Shown here: positions 19,927 to 28,555 of the stretch, one piece after another
Layout of the letters: every line of letters begins with the position of its first letter
How positions within the stretch are numbered: the first letter of the stretch is position 1
NCBI RefSeq assembly: GCF_003732275.1
Contig: NZ_MOBM01000007.1
Coordinates: 1 to 60,963 of the forward strand
DNA: 60,963 bases
Origin: Pseudomonas frederiksbergensis
GTDB taxonomy: Bacteria; Pseudomonadota; Gammaproteobacteria; Pseudomonadales; Pseudomonadaceae
Direction: 5' to 3'
Notes under the pieces: generated by a model
The model's database searches: none
What the model was told of the DNA's origin: nothing
What the model saw: the letters and a program-made list of their open reading frames with translations, nothing else
Made by a program: the position numbers and the translations under genes

Positions 19927-20007
19927 GTCTGTCCTTAAGCGTTGTTGGAACGTGCTTCAGGTTAGGACCAGGTGACAGCCGTTGAACAATGCATAAAGAT
20001 GCCTGAC

Positions 20008-20026
20008 CCATAAACAAAGGTTATGG
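20008..20026. promoter_or_regulatory. LysR-type operator candidate for DguR
   Basis: CCATAA-ACAAAGG-TTATGG, a perfect 19-bp inverted repeat containing the classic ATAA-N7-TTAT (T-N11-A) LysR box, in the dguA-dguR divergent gap and ending seven bases before the dguR ATG. Confidence 0.7.
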
Positions 20027-20033
20027 ACTTGCC

Positions 20034-20996
20034 ATGCGACTGCGACACATCGAGATTTTTCAGGCTATTCGCCAGACCGGTTCGGTCAGTGGCGCCGCCC
20101 AGTTGCTGCACGTGTCGCAGCCGGCGGTGAGCAAAGTGCTGCAACACGCCGAACAGCAATTGGGCTTTCCATTATTCCTGCGGGTGCGCGGTAAATTGCA
20201 GCCGACGCCCGAAGCCCTGGAGCTTGAGCGCGAAGTCGACAAGGTCACCGAAAGCCTGCAAGGCGTGCGACGTCTGGCCCAGAGCCTGCGCCGCGAGCCG
20301 GGCCACAGTGTACGGATCGGCGCGATCCCGGCACTGGCCTTGTCGCTGTTACCGCCGGCAATCAACGAATGGACGCAACGCTACCCGGAAATCGTCTGCG
20401 AACTGTCCAGCGCCCACAGCCGCGAGCTGATGCAAAACTTGTTGATGCGCGAAGTGGATGTCGCCCTGACGTTGCAACTGCCCGATCATCCGGGCCTGAA
20501 AGCGCAGGCCCTGGCCTGTGGGATGCTGGTGGCGCTGGCGCCGAAAGGTTTTTGGGCCGACGACACTCACGGTAAACCGCTGCCGTTGATCGAACTGGCC
20601 GGTGCGCCGCTGATCGGCCTGTCCAGCGCCGACCCGCTGGCCGCCAGACTCGACAGCTACCTTGAGGCGGTCGATCCGCCGCCAAAGGTACGCATTGCGG
20701 TGCAGACTTATTCGCTGGCGCGGGCGATGGTTGAATCCGGGGCCGGGCTAGCAGTGATCGACCCGTTCACCGCACTCGGCGCGTCCCCCGCCACCACGGC
20801 GATTCGCCCCCTGGCGCCGGCGCTGCCGATCACCCTGTACGCAGTGACCCGCGCCGACGAACCACCGCCACACACCTTGAGCGATTTGTTGCAGGTGTTC
20901 AGCCGACGGGCGCAGGCGCAACTGGATCACCTGTGTCCCAGTGGGGGCGAGCCTGCTCGCGAATGCGGTGGATCAGTCAGCGATGATCTCGACTGA
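20034..20996 (+). CDS. dguR: LysR-family activator of the dgu operon
   Basis: A 320-residue LysR regulator. The N-terminal winged helix-turn-helix (about 1-60) has QTGSVSGAAQLLHVSQPAVS, and an effector-binding domain fills about 90-295. It is divergent from dguCBA with a LysR box between. In P. aeruginosa the homologue activates dguABC in response to D-glutamate. The last 18 or so residues are read from a family A REP element (PSGGEPARECGG), so the natural stop seems to have been lost or replaced by REP insertion. Confidence 0.85.
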   Translation: MRLRHIEIFQAIRQTGSVSGAAQLLHVSQPAVSKVLQHAEQQLGFPLFLRVRGKLQPTPEALELEREVDKVTESLQGVRRLAQSLRREPGHSVRIGAIPALALSLLPPAINEWTQRYPEIVCELSSAHSRELMQNLLMREVDVALTLQLPDHPGLKAQALACGMLVALAPKGFWADDTHGKPLPLIELAGAPLIGLSSADPLAARLDSYLEAVDPPPKVRIAVQTYSLARAMVESGAGLAVIDPFTALGASPATTAIRPLAPALPITLYAVTRADEPPPHTLSDLLQVFSRRAQAQLDHLCPSGGEPARECGGSVSDDLD

Positions 20997-21029
20997 CCGG
21001 ACGCTTTCGCGAGCAGGCTCGCTCCCACA
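20941..21029. repeat. REP pair, family A, overlapping the dguR 3' end
   Basis: Inverted family A pair. The left element and part of the spacer lie inside the dguR reading frame; the stop at 20994-20996 falls in the spacer. Confidence 0.87.
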
Positions 21030-21055
21030 GGTTTTGCAAATAGCTGCAACGCGAT

Positions 21056-21673
21056 CTACAAGACATAAAACAGAATCGCCACAAAGTGCAGCAAGCTCCC
21101 GGCAATCACAAACAGATGCCAGACCCCGTGGGCATGGCGCAAACGGCTGTCCAGCGCAAAAAAGACAATCCCCACGGTGTACAACACCCCGCCCGACGCC
21201 AGCCAGGTAAAGCCGACTGGTCCCAGTGCCGCCAGTAATGGCTTGACCGCCACCAGCACGATCCAGCCCATCACCGCGTAAATCACGATCGACAGAATCC
21301 GCGCTTCCGAGCGGGGTTTGATCTCTTGCAGGATGCCGATCAGCGCCAGTCCCCAGACAATCCCGAACAACGTCCAGCCCCATGGCCCGCGCAGGGTCAC
21401 CAGGCAGAACGGTGTGTAACTGCCGGCAATCAGCAGGTAGATCGAAAAGTGATCGATCTTCTGCATGATCGCTTTCTTGCGCCCGCGCACGCTGTGGTAC
21501 ACGGTCGACGCGCTGTAGAGCACCAGCAAGGTGAACGCGTAAATCGCCACGCTGACGATCTTCCACGGACTGCCGTCCATACTGGCGATCACCAGCAGCC
21601 ACACGCCCCCGACAAGCGCCGCCACCGCCCCGACCAGATGCGTCCAGGCGTTCAATCTTTCCCCGTGATACAT
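21056..21673 (-). CDS. trhA: Hemolysin III family (PAQR-like) membrane protein TrhA
   Basis: A 205-residue protein with seven predicted membrane segments. The N-terminal GERLNAWTHLVGAV supplies the first conserved His, STVYHSV lies after helix 2, and HLFVIAGSLLHFVAILFYV provides the C-terminal His pair; these residues bind a metal in the PAQR superfamily. TrhA proteins are linked to membrane energetics and lipid fluidity rather than real haemolysis. Single gene, convergent with dguR. Confidence 0.88.
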   Translation of the reverse strand: MYHGERLNAWTHLVGAVAALVGGVWLLVIASMDGSPWKIVSVAIYAFTLLVLYSASTVYHSVRGRKKAIMQKIDHFSIYLLIAGSYTPFCLVTLRGPWGWTLFGIVWGLALIGILQEIKPRSEARILSIVIYAVMGWIVLVAVKPLLAALGPVGFTWLASGGVLYTVGIVFFALDSRLRHAHGVWHLFVIAGSLLHFVAILFYVL

Positions 21674-21761
21674 GTGTTGCTCACCTCAAAATTCATTACC
21701 ACTGCGCGCAAGGCTCAAGCCTTGAGACTAAAAGCGCAATGTTTCAGAACACAATGCCAAC

Positions 21762-21878
21762 TGTAGGAGCTGCGTAGGAGCTGTCGAGTGAAACGAGGCT
21801 GCGATCTTTTGATCCTGATTCCAGGTGCCCTTGAAAGTGCTGAAGATCAAAAGATCGCAGCCTTCGGCAGCTCCTACA
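21762..21878. repeat. Compound REP pair, family C with a variant arm
   Basis: GTAGGAGCTGC is repeated in tandem at the left, then continues as the variant CTGTCGAGTGAAACGAGGCTG (an altered loop) before CGATCTTTTGATC; the right copy is ordinary. The same variant loop occurs near 53045-53075. Confidence 0.82.
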
Positions 21879-21943
21879 AAAGCCATCGAGCCAAACGTCA
21901 GCCAATTGGGCACAATCGAGCGATTCGAATAAGAGTCTGGCCC

Positions 21944-22858
21944 ATGTTGATCGATGAAGAGTTGACCCTGAAAAAACTCGAGGTGTTCCTGGCCTTCATG
22001 CGCACCGGCAACCTGGCCCGCGCCGCCGCCGAGTTGCAAACCAGCAACGTTAGCGTGCATCGCGCCATTCACTCTCTGGAAAGCGCCCTGCGTTGCCCGC
22101 TATTCAAACACGAAGGCCGCAACCTGACCCCACTCGAAAGCGCTTATGTGCTGGAAGAACGGGCGCAGAAGCTGATTCAGGACGTACTCGAAAGCGTGCG
22201 CCTGACCCGCGAAGCTGCCGGGTTCTCCGCTGAGCGCTTCAAGCTTGGCTCACTGTATTCGCTGACGGTAAAAACCGTGCCGCAGCTGATCATGGGCCTG
22301 AAAATCCGCCGCAGTGAACTCAATATCGACTTGATCCTGGGCTCGAACATCGACCTGTTGTACAAGCTCAAGAACATGGAAGTCGACGCGATCCTGGTGT
22401 CGCTGGACGACAGCGTCAACGACCCGGACTGTGAGCAGATTCCGCTGTTTTCCGATGACATCTTCCTCGCTACGCCGGCTGATTCGCCCTTTGCCCAGCG
22501 GGCCGAAGTCGATCTGGCCGAGGTGCGCGACGAGACATTCATCACCTTGACCCAAGGCTTCGCCACACACCAGGACGGTATTCGGGTGTTCAAGCAGGCG
22601 GGGTTCGAGCCGAAGGTGGCGATGCAGGTCAACGACATCTTCACGCTGCTGAGCATGGTCAGTTCGGGGGTGGGTTATGCGTTGCTGCCGGGAAGGATTG
22701 CGGCGGTGTATGAGAACCGGGTGAAGCTGATTCCATTGCAGGAAAAGTATCGGTTGCAGCAGCACATCGGCGTGGTGTTTCTGAAGGCCAAGGAGCGTGA
22801 CCCGAATTTGCTGGCGCTTTTGGCAGAGTGTCGGATGTATGCCAATCGGCAGGCCTGA
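21944..22858 (+). CDS. mdcR: LysR-family regulator of malonate utilisation
   Basis: A 304-residue LysR regulator with helix-turn-helix MRTGNLARAAAELQTSNVSV near residues 18-37 and an effector domain to about 295. It is convergent with madM at the end of the malonate operon, where mdcR is found in other pseudomonads, and would activate mdc expression on malonate. ATG at 21944 begins the LysR homology; the open frame back to 21788 reads through the REP element. The ribosome site is unclear. Confidence 0.87.
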   Translation: MLIDEELTLKKLEVFLAFMRTGNLARAAAELQTSNVSVHRAIHSLESALRCPLFKHEGRNLTPLESAYVLEERAQKLIQDVLESVRLTREAAGFSAERFKLGSLYSLTVKTVPQLIMGLKIRRSELNIDLILGSNIDLLYKLKNMEVDAILVSLDDSVNDPDCEQIPLFSDDIFLATPADSPFAQRAEVDLAEVRDETFITLTQGFATHQDGIRVFKQAGFEPKVAMQVNDIFTLLSMVSSGVGYALLPGRIAAVYENRVKLIPLQEKYRLQQHIGVVFLKAKERDPNLLALLAECRMYANRQA

Positions 22859-22872
22859 AACCGTGTTGCGGC

Positions 22873-22934
22873 TATCGCGAGCCCGCTCCCACAGGGGATT
22901 GCATTCCAATGTGGGAGCGAGCCTGCTCGCGATG
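22873..22934. repeat. REP pair, family A, left arm shortened
   Basis: Inverted family A pair between convergent mdcR and madM; the left copy lacks part of the core (TATCGCGAGCCCGCTCCCAC). Confidence 0.8.
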
Positions 22935-22965
22935 GCGCCGGAACAGTCAGTGATTATCTACCGGC

Positions 22966-23730
22966 TTAACCCATAATCCCGCGAACAATGAAGTACAGCA
23001 ACGAAGGCCCAAGCAAGCACCCAAGCCCGGTGTGGAACGTCGCCGTCAACGCGCCATACGGCACCAGCCGCCGATCCGTCGCCGCCAATCCGGCGGTCAC
23101 ACCGCTGACAGTCCCGGCCAGCCCGCCAAACACCATCGCCGAGCGCGGATTATCCAGCCCCATCCAGCGCGCCGCCATCGGCGTACCGACCATCACCAGA
23201 ATCGCCTTGATCAGCCCGGTGGCAATCGACAACGCCATAACATCGGACGTGGCACCAATCGCGGCCCCGGTCACTGGCCCGACGATGTACGTCACTGCGC
23301 CTGCGCCAATGGTGGTCATGCTGATTGCATCGCGATAACCGAACACCCAGGCAATACTCGCCCCGACAATGAACGGCAGGATTGTGCCCAGCAGCAGCGC
23401 GATAACACCAATCATCCCGGCCTTTTTCGCTTCGGTGGCCTGCACCTCGAACGCGGTGGCGACGATGGCGAAGTCACGCAACATCGCGCCGCCCATCAAA
23501 CCAATGCCGGAAAACAGCGACAAATCCGCCAGGCCTTTTTGCCCGCCGGTCATGGTGCCGCCGACCCAGGCCAGCACCAGGCCGATGACGATGGCAATCG
23601 CCGAGCCGTGAATTCGTCCGAAGGTCAGGCGTTTAGACAACACCACCGACACCCACATGACCACGCCGACGAAGGCGAACGCCGTAACCAGACTGTTATT
23701 TACCAGACCTTTCTCGATGAGTTCCCACAT
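22966..23730 (-). CDS. madM: Malonate transporter subunit MadM
   Basis: A 254-residue, very hydrophobic protein with about eight to nine membrane segments; GAGAVTYIVGPVTGAAIGATS is a conserved family stretch. MadL and MadM together form a sodium-coupled malonate importer in Malonomonas rubra. A strong AGGAGGT lies seven bases before the ATG, which begins one base after the madL stop. Last gene of the mdc operon. Confidence 0.93.
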   Translation of the reverse strand: MWELIEKGLVNNSLVTAFAFVGVVMWVSVVLSKRLTFGRIHGSAIAIVIGLVLAWVGGTMTGGQKGLADLSLFSGIGLMGGAMLRDFAIVATAFEVQATEAKKAGMIGVIALLLGTILPFIVGASIAWVFGYRDAISMTTIGAGAVTYIVGPVTGAAIGATSDVMALSIATGLIKAILVMVGTPMAARWMGLDNPRSAMVFGGLAGTVSGVTAGLAATDRRLVPYGALTATFHTGLGCLLGPSLLYFIVRGIMG

Positions 23731-23731
23731 A

Positions 23732-24148
23732 TCAGCGACCTCCTGCCGGTGCGCCAACCGGCGTTATGTCCGCCGGTTCATCGGGCAAGGGTTCGCCCTT
23801 GTGGGTCCGGCTGATCAGCGCAATGGTGCAGCCGCAGAGCACCACCGAACCAATCGCCGCCAGCACCGCCACCGGGCCGCCGTGCAGAGCGGTAACGACG
23901 TTCTGTTGCGCGGCCATCGCCACCACTACCGGAATGTACATGGCGCCCCAGAAGCCGACGCCCATCTCGCAGTCCTTGGTCATGCCGCCGCGTTTTTGCA
24001 TCCACAACCGCGCGCAAATCAGCAGGATCATCGCGATCCCGACCCCGCCGACGTTGGATTTCACGCCCAGCAATGCGCCAAGCATGTCACCCATGATCAC
24101 CCCTGCCAGCGTACAGATCGCCAACAGCGCCACACCGTAAATAATCAT
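23732..24148 (-). CDS. madL: Malonate transporter subunit MadL
   Basis: A 138-residue membrane protein with about four helices and a short charged tail. The opening MIIYGVALLAICTLAGVIMGD and the KSNVGGVGIAMILLI stretch are family-typical. The small subunit of the MadLM malonate importer, coupled directly to madM (one-base gap). GAGGA precedes the ATG. It lies 66 bases after mdcH. Confidence 0.93.
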   Translation of the reverse strand: MIIYGVALLAICTLAGVIMGDMLGALLGVKSNVGGVGIAMILLICARLWMQKRGGMTKDCEMGVGFWGAMYIPVVVAMAAQQNVVTALHGGPVAVLAAIGSVVLCGCTIALISRTHKGEPLPDEPADITPVGAPAGGR

Positions 24149-24214
24149 TGTTGTAGTCCTCAAAGTGCATCGTCGGAATTGTTGTTTTTGTAATTCGCAA
24201 CCTGAGTCGGTGGT

Positions 24215-25126
24215 CTAGGGTTGGCGGCCTCCCTCCTCACGCAACAGCGCCTGCAAGGTATCTAGCCGCGCACCGTCGAAGGCAATCACGGTGCCCTGCT
24301 CGAACACCCGGCGCGCCAGCCCGGTCAACACCGCACCGGGCGGCAGTTCGATCTGTAGACGTACGCCACGCTCGTAAGCGCTTTGCACCGTGCCGCGCCA
24401 ATCCACCACACGGCACATGTTGAAGGCCAGGTCGTCGCGTAACGCCTCGGGATTGATAACAGGCCGGGCGCGACTGCCGCTCAGATAACCCAGAATCGGC
24501 GTTTTCAATTGCACCTTGGCGAAGGCTTCGGCCAGGATTTTCGCCGGAGCTTCCAGCAGCGGGCAATGGGACGGCACGCTGACCGTCAGGCGTTTGGCCA
24601 GCCCGGCACCACGACTTTTCGCCAACTCGGCAACCGCTTTCATCGCCCCATCGCTGCCGGCAATGACCACTTGGTTATCGGCGTTGATGTTGGCCAGGTA
24701 AACCGGCGTGTCGAGGCTGTGAACCTGCGCCAGCAAACCTTCCACCGTCGCCAGATCCAGACCGATGATCACGGTCATGCCATAGCCCTGAGGATAAGCC
24801 TGCTGCATCAGTTCGCCGCGCAGACTGACCAGATGCAGTGCATCGCTGAAACTCAAGGCACCGGCAACCACCGCTGCGGGATAAGCACCGATGGACAATC
24901 CGGCCACGTAATCCGCGCTCAATAACAACTGACGTGAAGCGGCCACTCCGGCGATCAGCAGGCACAGCTGAACCGCCCTCGTCGACTGCAACGCCTCGGC
25001 AGAATCGAGCAACAAAACATCTTCACCCAGCACCTCACTCGCCTCGATCAGCGTTTCCCGAGGCAAACGATGGAGCATGCCCGGTTGCTGCGCGCCCTGG
25101 CCGGGGAACACCAGCAAACTGCTCAC
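24215..25126 (-). CDS. mdcH: Malonate decarboxylase subunit epsilon (malonyl-CoA:ACP transacylase)
   Basis: A 303-residue FabD-like transferase that loads malonyl onto the MdcC prosthetic group at start-up. LVFPGQGAQQPGM (near residue 5) and the nucleophile elbow AGLSIGAYPA, with its Ser, are present, as are PVYLANINADNQVVIAG and the catalytic His region SVPSHCPLL. GTG at 25126 overlaps the mdcG stop as GTGA. The longer open frame to 25270 is the shadow of mdcG. Confidence 0.92.
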   Translation of the reverse strand: MSSLLVFPGQGAQQPGMLHRLPRETLIEASEVLGEDVLLLDSAEALQSTRAVQLCLLIAGVAASRQLLLSADYVAGLSIGAYPAAVVAGALSFSDALHLVSLRGELMQQAYPQGYGMTVIIGLDLATVEGLLAQVHSLDTPVYLANINADNQVVIAGSDGAMKAVAELAKSRGAGLAKRLTVSVPSHCPLLEAPAKILAEAFAKVQLKTPILGYLSGSRARPVINPEALRDDLAFNMCRVVDWRGTVQSAYERGVRLQIELPPGAVLTGLARRVFEQGTVIAFDGARLDTLQALLREEGGRQP

Positions 25127-25743
25127 GCTGCTTGCTCCTGCGGGTTCCAGGGATCGCTGACCAGGCAGGCGAACTGAGCGTTTTTGAGCAGCACCCGATG
25201 CGATGGGCCGGCCCATTCGCGCAGAGCCACAGCGCCATAAGGTGTCTGCAATTGCATGTCGGCCAGACATTCAGCGGTGCCGAGAAGTGTCACCAACTCT
25301 TGCGCTTGAAGTCGGCTCAACGGTTGCGGTGTACGCAGAATCAAGTCCAGATCGCTGCGCTCATGGAGCGCCGCAAAACCGCTGGCCAATTCAAATCCGG
25401 CGCTGCCGCTGACACCCCACACCCAACCGCAGGCGTCGAGCATTGGTCGCAATTGCGCCAGCGCTCGCAACGCCGGTAGGTCCCGAACCGTCTCGACATG
25501 ACACAGCTCTTCCGGCCTTACCCGACGCGAAATCGCTGCGATCGCCATCGACGTTGCATAACGCTGCTCGCGCAAGCGTCCGCGCACCCCGACTGCGATT
25601 TGATCCGGCTCGGTCATCGCACGCCGAACCACCACCGGCTGACCCGCGCCGATCGACTCGACCGCCCACGCAGGCGCATCCGCAGGCAACTGCTGCGGGG
25701 TCATCCCCCACAGCAGGTCGTGGGCCAGAAGCGTGTTCACCAC
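25123..25743 (-). CDS. mdcG: Phosphoribosyl-dephospho-CoA transferase (holo-ACP synthase)
   Basis: A 206-residue nucleotidyltransferase that moves 2'-(5''-triphosphoribosyl)-3'-dephospho-CoA from MdcB onto the serine of MdcC. ERSDLDLILRTPQPL holds the Asp-x-Asp metal-binding motif, preceded by GSAGFELASGF. It overlaps mdcE by seven bases and mdcH by four. Confidence 0.9.
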   Translation of the reverse strand: MVNTLLAHDLLWGMTPQQLPADAPAWAVESIGAGQPVVVRRAMTEPDQIAVGVRGRLREQRYATSMAIAAISRRVRPEELCHVETVRDLPALRALAQLRPMLDACGWVWGVSGSAGFELASGFAALHERSDLDLILRTPQPLSRLQAQELVTLLGTAECLADMQLQTPYGAVALREWAGPSHRVLLKNAQFACLVSDPWNPQEQAA

Positions 25744-26540
25744 TGCTCTCTCAGCAGTTGGCGAACCTTGCTCGACGCGGCGCGATTGCTCGCACCCAAG
25801 CGGCCGCTCAAATCACGATGATCAGCCTCGACATTTTCAATCGCCTGAACCAGACACTCGTTCACCCGCGCCAGATCCGCCGTCGTCGGCTGTTCGATCT
25901 GATCCACCGACAAGGTTTCCCAAAGCAAACCCAAGCTGGCAAAGCTGTCGATGTCATACGCCATTGGCGGCACGCTGGCGGCCAAGGCTTCAAGTTCTTC
26001 GACACTGCGCAACGTCACTCGCGCCGCCGACGCCTTGCCCATCGCATGCACCATCACGCCCGGATCGCGCAATGCGATCAGCCGGTTGGCCTGATAGCCA
26101 TGAGCGAGAAAGGCGCCAGACATCGCCTTGCCCACCAGCAAACCAATCACCGCGTGCCCGGCCAGTCGGGCGCGGGCATAACTGTCCGCAGCACCGGCCA
26201 AGGCTTGATGAATGCCGAGCGCTTCTTCGCGCCGGCCGTAAGCCTGGCTCGGCACATCGACAATGGCGATCAAGGCGCGTTTTTGAGGCTTGTCGTTATC
26301 CGCAGCAATGACGTCATCCACCGCTTTGGCCAAGCCCCAGCCTTCCAGCAAACCGACCTCGCCATTGCGGGCGCGGACGAAACGGTTGTCGGGATCGGCC
26401 ACTACCGCGATAAAACGCACGGGCTGCTCACCCAATAAGCCGTCAGCGACTTTCAACGACGCCGGTAAACCCTCGACCGATTTCGCGCCGGCACTCAAGG
26501 CCTTGAACCAGTTCAAGCCTCTCAGGGAATACGAACTCAT
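25737..26540 (-). CDS. mdcE: Malonate decarboxylase subunit gamma
   Basis: A 267-residue crotonase-fold subunit which, with MdcD, decarboxylates malonyl-S-ACP to acetyl-S-ACP in the biotin-independent enzyme. It corresponds to one half of an acyl-CoA carboxyltransferase: PSQAYGRREEALGIHQALAG and GHAVIGLLVGKAMSGAFLAHG are conserved. The ATG overlaps the mdcD stop (ATGA). Confidence 0.93.
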   Translation of the reverse strand: MSSYSLRGLNWFKALSAGAKSVEGLPASLKVADGLLGEQPVRFIAVVADPDNRFVRARNGEVGLLEGWGLAKAVDDVIAADNDKPQKRALIAIVDVPSQAYGRREEALGIHQALAGAADSYARARLAGHAVIGLLVGKAMSGAFLAHGYQANRLIALRDPGVMVHAMGKASAARVTLRSVEELEALAASVPPMAYDIDSFASLGLLWETLSVDQIEQPTTADLARVNECLVQAIENVEADHRDLSGRLGASNRAASSKVRQLLREQW

Positions 26541-27388
26541 GAGCGCTCTCCTTGATACAGATCGCGAACCGTCGCCGGCTCGATTTGTGGTTCGGCGTCC
26601 AGACGCGCCAGCCGTTGCAGGAACCATTCGGCCTGGCGACTGCGTTGCTGCGCCGGCAAACCCTGCTTGAGCAATTCGCCGACCTGCTGCTGAATCTGCG
26701 CCACGTCGTCAGCCACGTAGCGATCCACCAACCCACTGGCGAACCGCTGCTCGCCGCCGGTCAGGCTCCAGATAAACGGCCGGTCACGGGAGTCGTATTC
26801 CTCAAGTCCGGCTTCCTGCTCGATCACTTGGGGGCCGTTGAGGCCAAGGCGCGCTTCCTGAGTCACCAGCAAATAGCTGCACAACCCGGCGGCAATCGAC
26901 ATGCCGCCAAAGCAACCGACGCTGCCGGCGACTACGCCGACTACCGGTTGGTACTGGCGCAAATCGACAATCGCCGCATGAATATCGGCAATCGCCGCCA
27001 GCCCGAGATTGGCCTCCTGCAAACGTACGCCACCGGTTTCCAGCAGCAACACGGCGCGAGTGGGAATGCCTTTGCGGTTGTCCTCGGCGGCCAGTTCCAG
27101 TGCACCGGCAATCTTCGCCCCGCCGACTTCACCCAGGCTGCCGCCCTGAAACGCACCTTCGATGGCCGCGATCACCACCGGCAAACCACCGAGGGTGCCC
27201 TTGGCGATCACCACGCCGTCATCGGCTTGCGGCACCACGCCCTGGCGTGACAGCCATGGCGACATGACGCGCTGAAACGGGTCGAGCAGCTCACGAAAAG
27301 TACCTGCGTCGAGCAGCGCTTTTGCCCGTTGGCGGGCGCCGAGTTCGACGAAACTGTGTTTGTTGAGAAGCGCTGCGCTGTCAGTCAT
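26537..27388 (-). CDS. mdcD: Malonate decarboxylase subunit beta
   Basis: A 283-residue carboxyltransferase-like subunit, partner of MdcE. ETGGVRLQEANLGLAAIADI and GSVGCFGGMSIAAGLCSYL are the oxyanion and substrate loops of the family. ATG at 27388 overlaps the end of mdcC by eight bases. The longer frame to 27529 is the shadow of mdcC. Confidence 0.93.
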   Translation of the reverse strand: MTDSAALLNKHSFVELGARQRAKALLDAGTFRELLDPFQRVMSPWLSRQGVVPQADDGVVIAKGTLGGLPVVIAAIEGAFQGGSLGEVGGAKIAGALELAAEDNRKGIPTRAVLLLETGGVRLQEANLGLAAIADIHAAIVDLRQYQPVVGVVAGSVGCFGGMSIAAGLCSYLLVTQEARLGLNGPQVIEQEAGLEEYDSRDRPFIWSLTGGEQRFASGLVDRYVADDVAQIQQQVGELLKQGLPAQQRSRQAEWFLQRLARLDAEPQIEPATVRDLYQGERS

Positions 27389-27680
27389 GGCCGATCTCCT
27401 CGAAGCCTTGTTCCAGGCGCAAACGCACCACGCCGGGAGTGGCGCCGAAATCATGGATATCGATCGCCATCGCGGGCGGTGTCTGGCCGTCGAACATCCG
27501 CGCGAACAGATGCTGCCAGCGTTGTTCACTGCCGTTGACCGAGGTCTGCACCTGGATCGTCAGCTTGCCGGCCAGCCCCGGTTCGATCAGCACTTCCAGA
27601 TCGCCCGAGCCCACACAGCCCACCAGCGCTCTGCCCCGAGGCGGTTGCCCGGCGGGGAATTCAAAGGATAAGGTTTCCAT
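27381..27680 (-). CDS. mdcC: Malonate decarboxylase acyl carrier protein (delta subunit)
   Basis: A 99-residue carrier protein that bears the dephospho-CoA prosthetic group through a phosphodiester to a serine, and carries acetyl/malonyl thioesters between subunits. GCVGSGDLEVL places the acceptor at S25, as in the Klebsiella protein. ATG at 27680 shares a base with the mdcB stop (TGATG); TTG at 27683 is less likely. Confidence 0.93.
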   Translation of the reverse strand: METLSFEFPAGQPPRGRALVGCVGSGDLEVLIEPGLAGKLTIQVQTSVNGSEQRWQHLFARMFDGQTPPAMAIDIHDFGATPGVVRLRLEQGFEEIGHD

Positions 27681-28555
27681 CAAAACGCTCCCTGGAAGAT
27701 GCCGCCGCCCGCGTCGATACGGTCGATAAACAGGCAGGCTGCGAGCAAGTCCGCAGCGCCGCCGGGCGAGGCATTCAACGCGATTAATTGTTGGTCCAGC
27801 TCATGCAAACGGCGGCGACCGGCCAGGCTCGCACTGCCGCCGGCGTCGAGCACTGCTTGGGCGCCGAGTTGCATCGTCTGCAGGCCTTGTTCGCCCGCGC
27901 GGTAGAGCACGCAGGTGTCGGAGAGATGGGTCATGATCGCCAGCAAGGCGTCGAGCCGAGCATTCTGTTCGCCATGGCCTGCGGCGCGGCTGAGTTTGAG
28001 TTGCGGCAGTGCGCGCTGAATCACCGCCGGAAAGCCCAGCTGTGCTTCTTCGCGTGCACCGCGAGCGCCATAACGCTGGGCGACTTGGGCGCCATGACTC
28101 AGAGGACGCGGCGCGTAACGGTCGTCGAGCAAAGCCAGACGTGCAGCGCGCAAGGTCACGGCGCTTGCTTTGGTATTCGTGCATTCCAGCGTCGCCGCAG
28201 CGACCAACAGCCCCAAGGCCCAGATCGCGCCACGATGAGTATTCACACCGTTGGTGGTGGCGAGCATCGTTTGCTCACCGTCACGACCAATCCGCCCAAG
28301 GGCTTCGCGCAGGGGTAAACCGACTTCGCCAAACTCGATGGCCGCTTCTGCCATTGCCTTGAACGCCGGCCACAACGACAGCGCCGAGGCGTGCATCAGG
28401 CTCAGGTGTAAATCGGTGTGCGCGCCATTGCCGCGACGGTCGACCAGCGCCGGTTTCGGCGACAGATCGGCTTCATCGATCAGCGCGTCCACCGCGAGAT
28501 CCGCCAGTCGCTCAGTCAGGGTTAAAGGTTTCGGTTGCAGGTTGAATGCGCGCAT
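27680..28555 (-). CDS. mdcB: Triphosphoribosyl-dephospho-CoA synthase
   Basis: A 291-residue CitG-family enzyme that makes 2'-(5''-triphosphoribosyl)-3'-dephospho-CoA from ATP and dephospho-Co[20 protein letters not shown] and [17 protein letters not shown] are the family signatures. Start and stop are both coupled: the ATG overlaps the mdcA stop (TAATG), and its TGA overlaps the mdcC ATG. Confidence 0.92.
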   Translation of the reverse strand: MRAFNLQPKPLTLTERLADLAVDALIDEADLSPKPALVDRRGNGAHTDLHLSLMHASALSLWPAFKAMAEAAIEFGEVGLPLREALGRIGRDGEQTMLATTNGVNTHRGAIWALGLLVAAATLECTNTKASAVTLRAARLALLDDRYAPRPLSHGAQVAQRYGARGAREEAQLGFPAVIQRALPQLKLSRAAGHGEQNARLDALLAIMTHLSDTCVLYRAGEQGLQTMQLGAQAVLDAGGSASLAGRRRLHELDQQLIALNASPGGAADLLAACLFIDRIDAGGGIFQGAF

